The position numbers and the translations under genes were made by a program. This document shows, in pieces, positions 54,699-63,749 of a stretch of DNA of 64,000 nucleotides (position 1 is the stretch's first letter; each line of letters opens with the position of its first letter). The DNA is taken from the NCBI RefSeq assembly GCF_002368395.1, contig NZ_AP018254.1, positions 4,216,001 through 4,280,000 on the forward strand, given 5' to 3'. The stretch is from Calothrix sp. NIES-3974 (GTDB lineage: Bacteria; Cyanobacteriota; Cyanobacteriia; Cyanobacteriales; Nostocaceae). The notes under the pieces were generated by a model. The model saw nothing but the letters and a program-made list of their open reading frames with translations, had not been told where the DNA came from and did no database searches.

Positions 54699-54857
54699 TT
54701 AGCGAGTTAGATAAGCAAGTCCAATCAATACAGCTAACAGACCCACAGTTGTCAGGAAAAAATGTTTCAGGGAGGTAGCGCGTTTTTGCACCATATTCCG
54801 CATCGCTAACTTCACATAGCGAGGTTGGGGTTCCGTGGATGGGGAATTATTTGTCAT
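54699..54857 (-). CDS. DUF3285 small membrane protein
   Basis: ATG 54857 opens a 52-aa frame reading MTNNSPSTEPQPRYVKLAMR, then NMVQKRATSLKHFFLTTVGL and LAVLIGLAYLTR. The polar start, basic amphipathic middle and one C-terminal helix match DUF3285, a family seen upstream of ybeY in many cyanobacteria. It was easy to miss because it is shorter than 60 codons. It is 150 bp upstream of ybeY on the same strand and probably in the same transcript. Function unknown. Confidence 0.88.
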   Translation of the reverse strand: MTNNSPSTEPQPRYVKLAMRNMVQKRATSLKHFFLTTVGLLAVLIGLAYLTR

Positions 54858-54948
54858 AACCTATTAATTAACTATATTTTGGCAAAAATTATTGGTTTCA
54901 GGCGACAGCTGTCACAACTATCATAACGGCAATCTGCTCCAAATCACC

Positions 54949-54979
54949 AAAAAAGACAGGCGTAGAGCCTATCTTTTAT
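54949..54979 (-). terminator. Rho-independent terminator after the PG-binding gene
   Basis: An AAAAGACAGGC / GCCTATCTTTT stem with a 5-nt loop and one mismatch is followed on the minus strand by a run of T. It is about 70 bp past the stop of the gene at 55047. Nearly the same sequence forms the terminator at 55709-55739. Confidence 0.75.
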
Positions 54980-55046
54980 TTGATGGAGATAATTATGATT
55001 TAATTTAGTTGCTGATTGATTGCAAATAGTACCCTGGAGTTGATTA

Positions 55047-55580
55047 TCAACAGCCACAACCATAATAATTACATTGACAACCATCTACATGGCTATCAAG
55101 TTTAATCAGCGTATTCCAAGTGTTTACACCAATGACTCCATCAGCAGTTAAACGGTGGTGCTTTTGAAAAGCAATCACAGCCTTAGCCATCTCCTTCCCA
55201 TCGATTTGATTAATTACACCTTGGTAAAAACCGCAATCGTAGAGAACTTTTTGGACTAATTTAACTTGGGCGATCGCATCCCCGCTTGCAGGAAGACCTG
55301 GGAAGGCTAAAACTGGTAGACTTTTAGCACCATCACAGATAAAGTTCCAGGTTGCACCATCAGTAATTCCCGTGACCTTTAAAAATCCTAGACATTGCAA
55401 GTATTTAACAGCAACTTCCGTCTTTTGACCGAAAATACCATCCACCTCTACTGACTGGGAATAGGTATAGATAGATGCCAATCGTTGATTTAAACGTTTT
55501 TGCATCTCCTTTACATCTTGACCGCGATCGCCGATTCTGAGGGTCGGTCTAAATAGGGGACACTCAATAGTAGTAGTCAT
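55047..55580 (-). CDS. Protein with two peptidoglycan-binding-type domains and a Cys-rich tail
   Basis: This 177-aa protein has a first PG_binding_1 unit (RIGDRGQDVKEMQKRLNQRL ... VEVDGIFGQKTEVAVKYLQ, about 15-65) and a second (IAQVKLVQKVLYDCGFYQGVI ... LTADGVIGVNTWNTLI, about 103-160). It ends in CQCNYYGCGC, with five Cys in ten residues. No signal peptide is visible, which is odd for a wall-binding protein. The tail may bind metal or form disulfides. It is flanked by two look-alike terminators, so it is an isolated transcription unit. Function unknown. Confidence 0.83.
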   Translation of the reverse strand: MTTTIECPLFRPTLRIGDRGQDVKEMQKRLNQRLASIYTYSQSVEVDGIFGQKTEVAVKYLQCLGFLKVTGITDGATWNFICDGAKSLPVLAFPGLPASGDAIAQVKLVQKVLYDCGFYQGVINQIDGKEMAKAVIAFQKHHRLTADGVIGVNTWNTLIKLDSHVDGCQCNYYGCGC

Positions 55581-55708
55581 ATCGTTAATTTCTCCGTAGC
55601 GATGATTAATTACGCAATTTAACTACCATCAAGCCAAGGGAAATTTCTGAACTGACTTGAGTACCCTTTGGGGTAATATTTTGTGTGTTGTCGAAAGATT
55701 TAAATATC

Positions 55709-55739
55709 AAAAAAGATAGGCTTTATGCCTATCTTTTTT
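55709..55739. terminator. Terminator between ndhD and the PG-binding gene
   Basis: A perfect 13-bp stem AAAAAAGATAGGC / GCCTATCTTTTTT with a TTTAT loop lies 44 bp past the ndhD stop. A and T runs on both sides make it a good bidirectional terminator. It ends the minus-strand ndhD transcript. Confidence 0.85.
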
Positions 55740-55782
55740 CATCGGATTATAGAATTATGGTTTTTATACCTGTTGGCAAAAC

Positions 55783-57357
55783 CTACTCAGCAATTTCTGG
55801 AGCGCTCATCGATACTGCATGTATTTCTTTGCGTTGGGCAATTGTTGGTACGGAATCCCGCAACCTTTCCGTTAACTGAACAGTCGTCGAATCGTAAATT
55901 TGGGTTAGTATTTTGGGATACAAGCCAATACCAATAATTGGTACAAGGAGACAAGCAATAATAAATACTTCGCGAGGCTCCGCATCAATGAGTTTTTGGT
56001 GAGCGATTAATTCTTGGTTTTCCTCACCGTAGAAAATCTCACGCAGCATCGACAGCAGGTAAATTGGAGTTAAAATGACTCCCACAGCCATCAACGCAAC
56101 CACGATAATTCGGAAAGTGGGACTATAGGCATCACTATTGGCAAATCCGACAAATACCATCAACTCTGCCACAAATCCACTCATTCCTGGTAAAGCCAAG
56201 GAAGCCAAAGAACAGGTGGTAAACATGGCAAAAATTTTCCCCATCCGCTTACCAACCCCACCCATTTCATCCAGCATGAGGGTGTGAGTGCGGTCATAGG
56301 TTGCACCGACCAAAAAGAATAAACTTGCACCAATCAATCCGTGGGACACCATTTGCAGGACAGCTCCACTTAATCCTAAATCTGTAAAAGAGGCTATCCC
56401 AATCAAAACAAACCCCATGTGGGAAATTGAGGAATAGGCAATTTTACGCTTCAGGTTACGTTGAGCAAAGGAAGTCAGAGCTGCATAGATAATATTTACA
56501 ACCCCCAAAATCACCAATATTGGTGCAAAATAGGCATGGGCATCTGGCAACATCCCCGCATTCATCCGAATTAGGGCATAACCACCCATTTTCAAGAGAA
56601 TACCAGCCAATAACATGTGAACAGGGGCTGTCGCTTCACCATGTGCGTCTGGAAGCCAAGTATGTAAAGGGATGATTGGCAACTTAACCGCATAGGCAAT
56701 CAAAAATGCTGCATACAGCAACATTTGGAAATTCAGCGCGTAATCTTTCAGCGCTAAAGATTGCATATCAAAGGTGACATTATCGCCATAGAAAGCCATC
56801 GTTAACGCTGCAACGAGGATAAATAGCGAACCACCGGCTGTATAAAGAATAAATTTGGTAGCAGCGTACTGACGTTTTTTTCCACCCCAAATTGCCAAGA
56901 GTAAATATACCGGAATTAATTCTAGTTCCCAAACCAGGAAGAATAGCAACATATCCTGAACCGCGAACACGGCAATTTGTCCACCGTACATCGCCAAAAT
57001 CAGGAAGTAAAAGAGTTTTGGTTTCAGGGTGACAGGCCAAGCTGCTAAAATCGCTAGGGTCGTTATAAACCCGGTGAGGATAATCAGTGGCATGGATAAG
57101 CCATCTGCACCCACTGACCAGTTTAAGTCCAGTTGGGGAACCCAGGGATAGCTTTCGACCAGCTGTAGGTTGGGATTAGAGAAATCGTACCCAGTGTAAA
57201 ACGCGCCAATAATGAGCGCAAAATCTATTAGCCCAACGATAAGTGAATACCAACGCACGGTTCTCCCATCGCGGTCAGGGATGATGGGAACAAATAAAGC
57301 CGCCACAATTGGCAACAGGATTATCGTCGTCAGCCACGGGAAATTAGCTGTATTCAT
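55783..57357 (-). CDS. ndhD: NAD(P)H-quinone oxidoreductase subunit 4
   Basis: This 524-aa protein has about 14 transmembrane helices and the proton-pumping antiporter-like core: [43 protein letters not shown] with the conserved Glu, [39 protein letters not shown] with the key Lys/His, and [17 protein letters not shown]. It is NdhD of the NDH-1 complex in thylakoid membranes, used in respiration and cyclic electron flow. The sequence looks most like NdhD1 or NdhD2. The usual ndhF partner is not adjacent. It ends at a strong terminator. Confidence 0.96.
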   Translation of the reverse strand: MNTANFPWLTTIILLPIVAALFVPIIPDRDGRTVRWYSLIVGLIDFALIIGAFYTGYDFSNPNLQLVESYPWVPQLDLNWSVGADGLSMPLIILTGFITTLAILAAWPVTLKPKLFYFLILAMYGGQIAVFAVQDMLLFFLVWELELIPVYLLLAIWGGKKRQYAATKFILYTAGGSLFILVAALTMAFYGDNVTFDMQSLALKDYALNFQMLLYAAFLIAYAVKLPIIPLHTWLPDAHGEATAPVHMLLAGILLKMGGYALIRMNAGMLPDAHAYFAPILVILGVVNIIYAALTSFAQRNLKRKIAYSSISHMGFVLIGIASFTDLGLSGAVLQMVSHGLIGASLFFLVGATYDRTHTLMLDEMGGVGKRMGKIFAMFTTCSLASLALPGMSGFVAELMVFVGFANSDAYSPTFRIIVVALMAVGVILTPIYLLSMLREIFYGEENQELIAHQKLIDAEPREVFIIACLLVPIIGIGLYPKILTQIYDSTTVQLTERLRDSVPTIAQRKEIHAVSMSAPEIAE

Positions 57358-57907
57358 CGATATTTTTTGGTAACGAATAATGAATGTCGCCTTACATCCA
57401 CTATCTCTTTTAGTAGCAGTTTTTGACGGATTTGGTCAGTTTTGTTATGTTGATTTAACAAAAATCAAAAAATGTAACACTCTCGTTTTATTTGTGACCA
57501 CAGAAAGTAAAAAAATGTGAATAAAGGCTACAAAAGTTTCGAGGGAGTGGGGAATAGGGAGTAGTGAGTTTGAGGATATTTATTTTCTGTCTTCAATCGC
57601 TCAATTCCCAGTTAAACGAATATACAAAATATATGGTAATCCTATCCCAGTAGTGAAAATATCGGTTTTATCGGTTTTAATTGTACCCTGTGGGAAACTG
57701 GTGACTGTCAACGCTTAACAGTCAACGACCCTGTACCATAGACCCAATACCATAATACCTATCTAAGATTTCACAATTCATTAGACATCTCCAATAAAGC
57801 AACTCACATCCTTGTATATTAAGGGCTAATATATAATTTCTGGAGATGTCTATTTGGGTTGTTATGTAATGCATCAAAGCAACAATACTTTTCACCACCT
57901 GCTCCCG
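57358..57907. other. 550-bp spacer, no gene seen
   Basis: This region upstream of ndhD probably contains its promoter. It holds GACTGTCAACGCTTAACAGTCAAC-type low-complexity sequence near 57705 and T-rich stretches. No ORF or RNA gene is supported. Confidence 0.5.
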
Positions 57908-58369
57908 TTAACCTTGAAGGGGAAGGGATTCACACTCTTGCTTGGTGACGTTGTGACGATAGCGAAACATGGCCTCTAATTGAAGATTGATTAACCAACC
58001 ACTGAAGAATTCTACCGCATCTCCTCCAGGCATTTTGAAGGATATGGCATCAGTTAATCGGGTTTTGTTGCCTTCCGATTGGAAAATATGCTCATGTCGC
58101 CAATATTCAAAGGGTCCAGAAACCTGTTCGTCCACAAATCGACGATATTCTTCCCATTCAGTATGTTTGGCAACCCAAGTTAAAGGTAATGCCCCTAAGA
58201 ACAGGCGAAATTCCGTAATTGCACCGACATTTAATCCTCCTTCTCGACGAATTACCTGTACTGGTTGCCAAGGGGGTGTAAGTATTTTCAGGACATCTGG
58301 ACGCTCATGGAATTTCCATACGACTTCGACGGGTGCATCAATTAACGATGAATACTTGAATTGCAGCAT
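57908..58369 (-). CDS. SRPBCC family protein (START/polyketide cyclase-like)
   Basis: This 153-aa protein has the Bet v1-like SRPBCC pattern. It begins FKYSSLIDAPVEVVWKFHERPDVLKILTPPWQPVQVI, has mid strands around GAITEFRLFLGALPLTWVAKHTEWEEYRRFVDEQVSGPFEYWRHEHIF, and ends with a C-terminal helix region (FSGWLINLQLEAMFRYRH). Members bind hydrophobic ligands; the ligand here is unknown. Start at ATG 58369; no obvious ribosome binding site. Stand-alone. Confidence 0.87.
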   Translation of the reverse strand: MLQFKYSSLIDAPVEVVWKFHERPDVLKILTPPWQPVQVIRREGGLNVGAITEFRLFLGALPLTWVAKHTEWEEYRRFVDEQVSGPFEYWRHEHIFQSEGNKTRLTDAISFKMPGGDAVEFFSGWLINLQLEAMFRYRHNVTKQECESLPLQG

Positions 58370-58565
58370 TAATCAATATCAACTACTATCAATCACTAAA
58401 ATTGATTATGCATGATTTGCAAATCCGGGGACGAGATGATATTTTACATGGTTGGGGTTTGCGGTAAAAGTATCTTCGTGAGGGTTGGGAGTCGGGAGTC
58501 GGGAGTCGGGAGTCGGAAAAGAAAAAACTTTTCAAGTCTATGGAATTTTGAAGCGCAACCGCAGG

Positions 58566-58657
58566 TTATACCGTTTGACTTGGGAGTGGATACATTTAGG
58601 AAAGCTTTTGGGAGCAGGGGAAGAAAATGTATCAAAATTTGAGTTAAATGGTGTTAT
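58566..58657 (+). mobile_element. TTATACC-family MITE-like element, copy E
   Basis: The left end TTATACCGTTTG and right end AAATGGTGTTAT flank the family core (GGATACATTTAGG ... AAAATGTATC). The right end abuts or overlaps by 2 bp the 93-bp repeat at 58656-58748. No coding capacity. Confidence 0.68.
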
Positions 58658-58748
58658 ATCGATTCCCTTGTACTTTGAAATAAATGAAACTAGAATAATC
58701 AACGGTTACAGCCCCTGATATGTAGCAAGCATTAGCGTAAACAATATT
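58656..58748 (+). repeat. 93-bp repeat, copy 2
   Basis: Ungapped partner of 28333-28425, about 95% identical by eye. In this copy it follows MITE-like copy E directly; in the other copy it does not, so the two repeats are independent units. Confidence 0.75.
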
Positions 58749-58872
58749 ACGTCAACAGAAATCAAATATGCATTCAATACTACTAATATTTATAGCAACT
58801 TGGTATGAATTTGTATGAATTTGCGATCGCAATTCCAAAATCCAATATTACAAGCTAGCAACAATCCCCCTT

Positions 58873-60480
58873 CTAACGGCTAATTAATTTGGCTAAAATA
58901 TTTTTGGTAATCACTTCCGCATCCTGACTAATTACCGATGGACGTAACTGGGGTACATTGTAATCATCTAATCCCCAACTCCATTGAATCGTTCCAGTTG
59001 CCAATACGGTTGCACCAGATGGTACTGTATACACCGTCATATCCGAGTATCTGGTTCGTCCACGGTAACGGTAGGGGGAATGGGCTATACGGATAGTATT
59101 TGGAGGTGCATTGCCGAACATGCGATCAACTTCGTATCCCAATAAACCTTTGAGTCGGAGTTTTTGTTGGGGATTACCATCTAACTGGGTATGGGTAATC
59201 AACCAATGGGGTGCAGTTTGCTCGATAATAATATCATCGTTGACCTGGAAGGTTTCGTACATGACTCCAATTAAGGCATCTTCGGGACGATCAACGGGTT
59301 TGTTCCGCCATTTTGTGGTGACTAGATAATCGTTGCTGGGGTCGGAATCACGGAAAACTGGGTCTAGAGCATAGGCTTCTTTGTAGGAGGTAATGACTCG
59401 ATTTGGAGCTTTATTCACCGGACTTGGTTCAAAGCGAATTTGCCAATAGCAAGTATTGGCAGAAAAGAAACCCAAACTCAAACCCTTAGATAAAGCTTTT
59501 TCTAGATTATTCCGCATTCGCCATGACCAATATTCATCGTGTCCGACCGATAGAAATGCCTGGTGATTTTGCAAGATATTTTTACCCGTAAACACATTCA
59601 GTTTATTTTCATGGGTGTCTACATCGGTACAATAGCTGACATCATAGCCATTTTTTTCTAACCACCGGACAAAATTGTATTCCCATCCAGCACTGGAAGT
59701 ACGTCTGTGTGGTTGAAAATTGGTGAGGAATTCCCCAGCACCAACTCCATAGTCAGCAACAGGATTGGGACTGGTGGTATAGGGACGGTTAAAGGAAACT
59801 TTGCTGGCTTGTTTTCCACGACTGTTCCAGCGATAGAGGGACATTCCCCCCCAATTATTATAGGCTTGAAAGGTGGTGACACTGGATTGGAATAAAATAT
59901 CCGATGGACGTTCATCATCGCGGATCACAAAGATGATATAGCTTTGTTTACCGGTGTTTGCAGCTGTGAGTTTGGCTAGATAAAATCCACTTGTCCAGGT
60001 GAGATTTATTTGGGGATTAATCGTAGTTTTTAATCTAAATGGGTCTTGCCAATCACATTCAATCAATCCAGTTTTTTGGTCGATAATGGGGGGTGGTTGT
60101 TGTATTCCTGGACGATTAATGGCAGGTATAATTAATCGTGCGCCGTCGCCATTATACCAACCCATGCGATAAATTTCGATTGTATAATAGGGGGCTTTAG
60201 TATTTACAAATAGTTGAATTTCTTCACCCCGATTAATGCTGGTTGCGGATGCATAGCCTTCAATTTCGCGGTTACGAGCGGGATTCTGTAATTTCCAGTT
60301 AGTTGTCCCTGGTAATTTATTTTCTTGAATAATCGGATTATTTAAGTTAGATATGGATAATTCCAGGGCTAGGGCTGGTGGAATGTTAACTAAAAAGGAA
60401 AGAATTAGACTGAGGATAAAGGTGATAAATGCACCCCCAATCATCAATAATGTTTTATAACCTGGCTCGGTTAATAGCAT
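58873..60480 (-). CDS. Exported N,N-dimethylformamidase beta-subunit-like protein
   Basis: This 535-aa protein has a hydrophobic N-terminal helix (LLMIGGAFITFILSLILSFLVNI) acting as a signal or anchor. It resembles the family annotated as N,N-dimethylformamidase beta-subunit-like. IEGYASATSINRGEEIQLFVNTKAPYYTIEIYRMGWYNGDGARLI is a beta-sandwich. Then come TWTSGFYLAKLTA, VTTFQAYNNWGGMSLY, WLEKNGYDVSYCTDVD, LSVGHDEYWSWRMRNNLE and GLSLGFFSANTCYWQIRFE. The catalytic role in cyanobacteria is unknown, and no alpha subunit is nearby. Stand-alone gene facing away from NFACT's start. Confidence 0.82.
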   Translation of the reverse strand: MLLTEPGYKTLLMIGGAFITFILSLILSFLVNIPPALALELSISNLNNPIIQENKLPGTTNWKLQNPARNREIEGYASATSINRGEEIQLFVNTKAPYYTIEIYRMGWYNGDGARLIIPAINRPGIQQPPPIIDQKTGLIECDWQDPFRLKTTINPQINLTWTSGFYLAKLTAANTGKQSYIIFVIRDDERPSDILFQSSVTTFQAYNNWGGMSLYRWNSRGKQASKVSFNRPYTTSPNPVADYGVGAGEFLTNFQPHRRTSSAGWEYNFVRWLEKNGYDVSYCTDVDTHENKLNVFTGKNILQNHQAFLSVGHDEYWSWRMRNNLEKALSKGLSLGFFSANTCYWQIRFEPSPVNKAPNRVITSYKEAYALDPVFRDSDPSNDYLVTTKWRNKPVDRPEDALIGVMYETFQVNDDIIIEQTAPHWLITHTQLDGNPQQKLRLKGLLGYEVDRMFGNAPPNTIRIAHSPYRYRGRTRYSDMTVYTVPSGATVLATGTIQWSWGLDDYNVPQLRPSVISQDAEVITKNILAKLISR

Positions 60481-60698
60481 GGGAAAATCTGGATATTAAC
60501 TTTGGGGCATTGTGGAATTTTGTGATGAATTATGATGATTTACATTTTGGTTTTCATCCAAAATTTATGTAGACGTAGCAATGCCACGTTTTGACATGGT
60601 GTAAAATTTGAAATTCATATTTGTTTGTATTCCGCAATGCCAAATTTGGGCTTAGTTTCATTATTGATTGTTTCAGGAAACATTCTTGAAACCAAAGA

Positions 60699-62420
60699 TT
60701 AAATGTTACAAACTGCTGGTTTTCCCCAGAGAATCCGTTCCTGTTTATAAATGGCGATTCCTGGTTTAGCTCCCTTCGGTTTATACACATGTTTTGGCTC
60801 CGTATAAATAACTGGAACCTGTTCACTTTGGCGAGCGCGACTATAGTAAGCGGCAAGATTAGCGGTATACTGTAAATCAACCTCATCCGCAATGGCACCT
60901 GGTTCTAAACGGAGTAAAACGTGACTACCGGGAATTTCCTGAGCGTGGAACCAGAGGTCATAGTCCCCTGCAACACGGAAGGTCAGGTAATCATTTTGCC
61001 GGTTGTTGCGACCAATCCAGACTTCAAAACCGTTAGGTGTGCGGAAGCGGTGGAAATTGGTACTGACTTCGTTGTTGCTGCGTTGACGATATCCGGAATC
61101 TTCCAGGTATTTTTGATTAATCAGTTCGTCGCGAATTTCGGCGATCGCATCCAAATCTTCTGGTGTTTGGTAGGTATCCAGTTGGGTGATGGCTGATTCC
61201 ACTTGTTCCAGATAGGCAATTTCTGCCTCCACATCCGCTAGGAGGGGTTCAACTGCAACCCGCGCTCGTTTCAGCTTTTGATGTTGTTTATAGAGCTTCT
61301 GAGCGTTTTGGACTGCGGTGAGGTCGGGTTCTAATTGGATTGTGACTGGTTGACCAGTGGCAAAATCTGCTAAAGTAATTTCCGTCATCCCCGGTTGCCA
61401 CTGGTGCAAGTATGCCATGAGTAAATCTGCGTTCTGACGATAGGATTCGGCGCGATCGCTTTGGGCTAATCGTTGTTGAAAGGTTTCGGCTTTGGTGTGT
61501 AATTTTTCTAACCAGCTATGTAACTTTTGTTGTAATTGATGGCGTAATTGGAGAAAATTCTGGGCATTCAGGATATCTGTATAATATTGATTCACTAATT
61601 CCTGGGTATTTGCCGCCGATTTCACCCCTCCCCAACCCAAGACGTTATAACCATCAACCGTAGTCATGGGTGTGAAATTCCCCTCCTCTAACCTCCCTAA
61701 CCATTCACACCATAATTTATATAAATTCCGCCAATCCTGGTCACTTAAAGTATCCGTAGTCACATCTAAATCCAAATTAGCTGACCGTAACATCCCCTGA
61801 ATCAAAGCCGGAGATACCCCCCGATAGGTTTTTAAGAGCTGCTTTTTCCAACTACCAGGAATTAAACTAATGCGATCGCGCCAACTTTGCAGGGATTCCT
61901 CCCGACTCGGAAGCGTCAGGGTCTGAGTGGGGGGGGTTTGATACTGTTGTCCCGTTAACAAAGGACGCAGACTAGATTGATTTTGACTGACCTGGTGCGC
62001 AACCGTGATAATTTCATTTTGATGATTCGTCAAAATCACGTTACTATACTTACCCATAATTTCCACATAGACATGGTAAAGCGCTTCCTCCTGGGGACGA
62101 CGCGCAAACTGTAAATCAATCACCCGTTCCCAAGCTGCAATTGACCTAATCTCCACCAAAGCTAACCCCCCCAACTGGTGAATTAACTGTTGACTAAAGG
62201 TAAATGTATCGGGTTTGCGGGGAGGTGGATTCCCAATATGTATCCGTGCTGCTTGGGGATGCCAAGATATTTCTAACCAACCACGAGATTTCATCGTCCG
62301 CAAAGCCATCGAAATCGTCATGCGATCGCTTTGGTAAACCTGTTCAACTCTCGCAGGTAGCCAATCAGTGCGCAATTCCGCACACACCGCCATTAATGTC
62401 GTATAGTCAAATGATTGCAC
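60699..62420 (-). CDS. NFACT family protein (RqcH/Rqc2 homologue)
   Basis: This 573-aa protein has an NFACT-N domain at the start (MQSFDYTTLMAVCAELRTDWLPARVEQVYQSDRMTISMALR), the IRSIAAWERVIDLQF strand and KYSNVILTNHQNEIITVAHQVSQNQSS. A long coiled coil (about 300-420) and the C-terminal NFACT-R domain (RFRTPNGFEVWIGRNNRQNDYLTFRVAGDYDLWFHAQEIPGSHVLLR ... YTEPKHVYKPKGAKPGIA) follow. In other bacteria RqcH adds alanine tails to peptides stalled on 50S subunits. That the same holds here is an inference from homology. Length is normal. Confidence 0.93.
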   Translation of the reverse strand: MQSFDYTTLMAVCAELRTDWLPARVEQVYQSDRMTISMALRTMKSRGWLEISWHPQAARIHIGNPPPRKPDTFTFSQQLIHQLGGLALVEIRSIAAWERVIDLQFARRPQEEALYHVYVEIMGKYSNVILTNHQNEIITVAHQVSQNQSSLRPLLTGQQYQTPPTQTLTLPSREESLQSWRDRISLIPGSWKKQLLKTYRGVSPALIQGMLRSANLDLDVTTDTLSDQDWRNLYKLWCEWLGRLEEGNFTPMTTVDGYNVLGWGGVKSAANTQELVNQYYTDILNAQNFLQLRHQLQQKLHSWLEKLHTKAETFQQRLAQSDRAESYRQNADLLMAYLHQWQPGMTEITLADFATGQPVTIQLEPDLTAVQNAQKLYKQHQKLKRARVAVEPLLADVEAEIAYLEQVESAITQLDTYQTPEDLDAIAEIRDELINQKYLEDSGYRQRSNNEVSTNFHRFRTPNGFEVWIGRNNRQNDYLTFRVAGDYDLWFHAQEIPGSHVLLRLEPGAIADEVDLQYTANLAAYYSRARQSEQVPVIYTEPKHVYKPKGAKPGIAIYKQERILWGKPAVCNI

Positions 62421-63077
62421 TGGTAATTTCGATTGTCGATTTTGGATGGGAAATATTCAAGCATGGGGAATAGCCGTCATATTACACCAGAATGTATGAA
62501 AATGATTTTTCCGACTCCCGATTCCCATACATACGCGACATGTCGCGTCTCTCCTCCTCCCTCTCCATCAAACAAGGGAATGGTAAATATACATGACGGC
62601 TACTCACCATCTACTATTTTACGTTTGTTTACGTATTCGGCAATCAAAATCAATGTGTTCTTACCTGGGTGATTTTTCTACCGAGGGCATATTTTTACCA
62701 ACAATGGGTAATTACTGTTACAGTTCTCCGGGCTGCACAAGAATAAAATGGCTCTTTGTTGATAAATTACCAATGACTTAGAAGATAAAACATGCATATT
62801 AAAGCACCTATCCCAGATTTACTGCAAGTACGGAATACCTAATCCAACTTCAGTTCGGATTAACATTCTGCAACATCCAAAATCAAATGATTCACCGTTA
62901 GCTTGACATTTTCAGTGAGTTAATCTCAATAAATTAGCTTATAGATTTAGTTAAAATGGACTTTTACAGTAGATTTACAGGAATTCACCGCTTTTTTAAA
63001 TTAGAATGACCTACAATTCCGGAAAAGTACGTATTTTACTTGTCAATGGAATATGGGTAACTGTCAAATGAAATACC
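62421..63077. other. Spacer, no gene seen
   Basis: This spacer lies between the divergent NFACT and PG-binding genes. It contains CGACATGTCGCGTCTCTCC-type palindromic repeat near 62530-62555. Small frames present (for example 62593-62781) lack ribosome binding sites and protein-like composition. The second half is AT-rich and probably contains the promoter of the plus-strand gene. Confidence 0.5.
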
Positions 63078-63749
63078 ATGAGCGATTTTAGCCTGCTGAT
63101 GACGGGCACTTTAGTCACAGGTCAACAGCCACCTGAACTGCTACCGACAGAATTAAGTCAGGACGTGCAAGCCCTTGCACCCCATAGTTTATCACCATCC
63201 CCAGATAAAATCACAATTGCCGCGCCAGAGTTTTTACAAATAGCTTATAAACCACCTTTACTTCCGCTACTGATTCAAACAAAGATACAAAATTTACTTC
63301 ATAGACTCAGAAATGTTTTTCCTGCCCAAAAAGTGACTAATTTGACCTTAGTCAAGGATACACCATCACTAAATCCATTATCCAGGCGAAGTTCCGATTT
63401 ACATCCAAATCTGAATACTCATGGGGGAATTGACCACAAAAAAGTCCAACGCTTACGTAGTCAACTGATTAGCGATGGGTCTTTGGTTTTAGCGCGATAT
63501 GGTAGCACCCGTAATTCTGGTTTACCGGTTTTGCAATTTGGAACCACAGGGATATCTGTACGTGTTTTGCAACGGTTGCTAGCTTCTAATGGTTATCCCA
63601 TCAGGATTGATGGGGAGTTTGGAGCTTTAACAGAAGCTGCTGTGAAAGCATTCCAAAGTCAAAGGGAAATTGTCACCGATGGAATTGTTGGACCAGTTAC
63701 TTGGTCTGAATTGACGGAAAATCATACCTTCCAATCGATGTTTGATTAG
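63078..63749 (+). CDS. Peptidoglycan-binding domain protein
   Basis: This 223-aa protein has a C-terminal PG_binding_1 domain (about 145-215): LQFGTTGISVRVLQRLLASNGYPIRIDGEFGALTEAAVKAFQSQREIVTDGIVGPVTWSEL. The N-terminal 140 residues are low in complexity, Pro/Leu-rich and without a recognised domain. No classical signal peptide is seen. The same domain type occurs in the protein at 55047. It may anchor or sense cell-wall material; no catalytic domain is present. Confidence 0.85.
   Translation: MSDFSLLMTGTLVTGQQPPELLPTELSQDVQALAPHSLSPSPDKITIAAPEFLQIAYKPPLLPLLIQTKIQNLLHRLRNVFPAQKVTNLTLVKDTPSLNPLSRRSSDLHPNLNTHGGIDHKKVQRLRSQLISDGSLVLARYGSTRNSGLPVLQFGTTGISVRVLQRLLASNGYPIRIDGEFGALTEAAVKAFQSQREIVTDGIVGPVTWSELTENHTFQSMFD

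Larger units (their letters stand above)
58370..58872. other. Spacer made largely of repeats
   Basis: A run of GGGAGTCGGGAGTCGGGAG low-complexity sequence (about 58487-58517), then MITE-like copy E, then the 93-bp repeat copy 2 fill most of this 500-bp spacer. Three repeat families are stacked without a gene. Confidence 0.65.

Noticed and set aside
62593-62781. Small ORF in the NFACT upstream spacer
   Set aside because: No ribosome binding site, random composition, and no similarity recognised.
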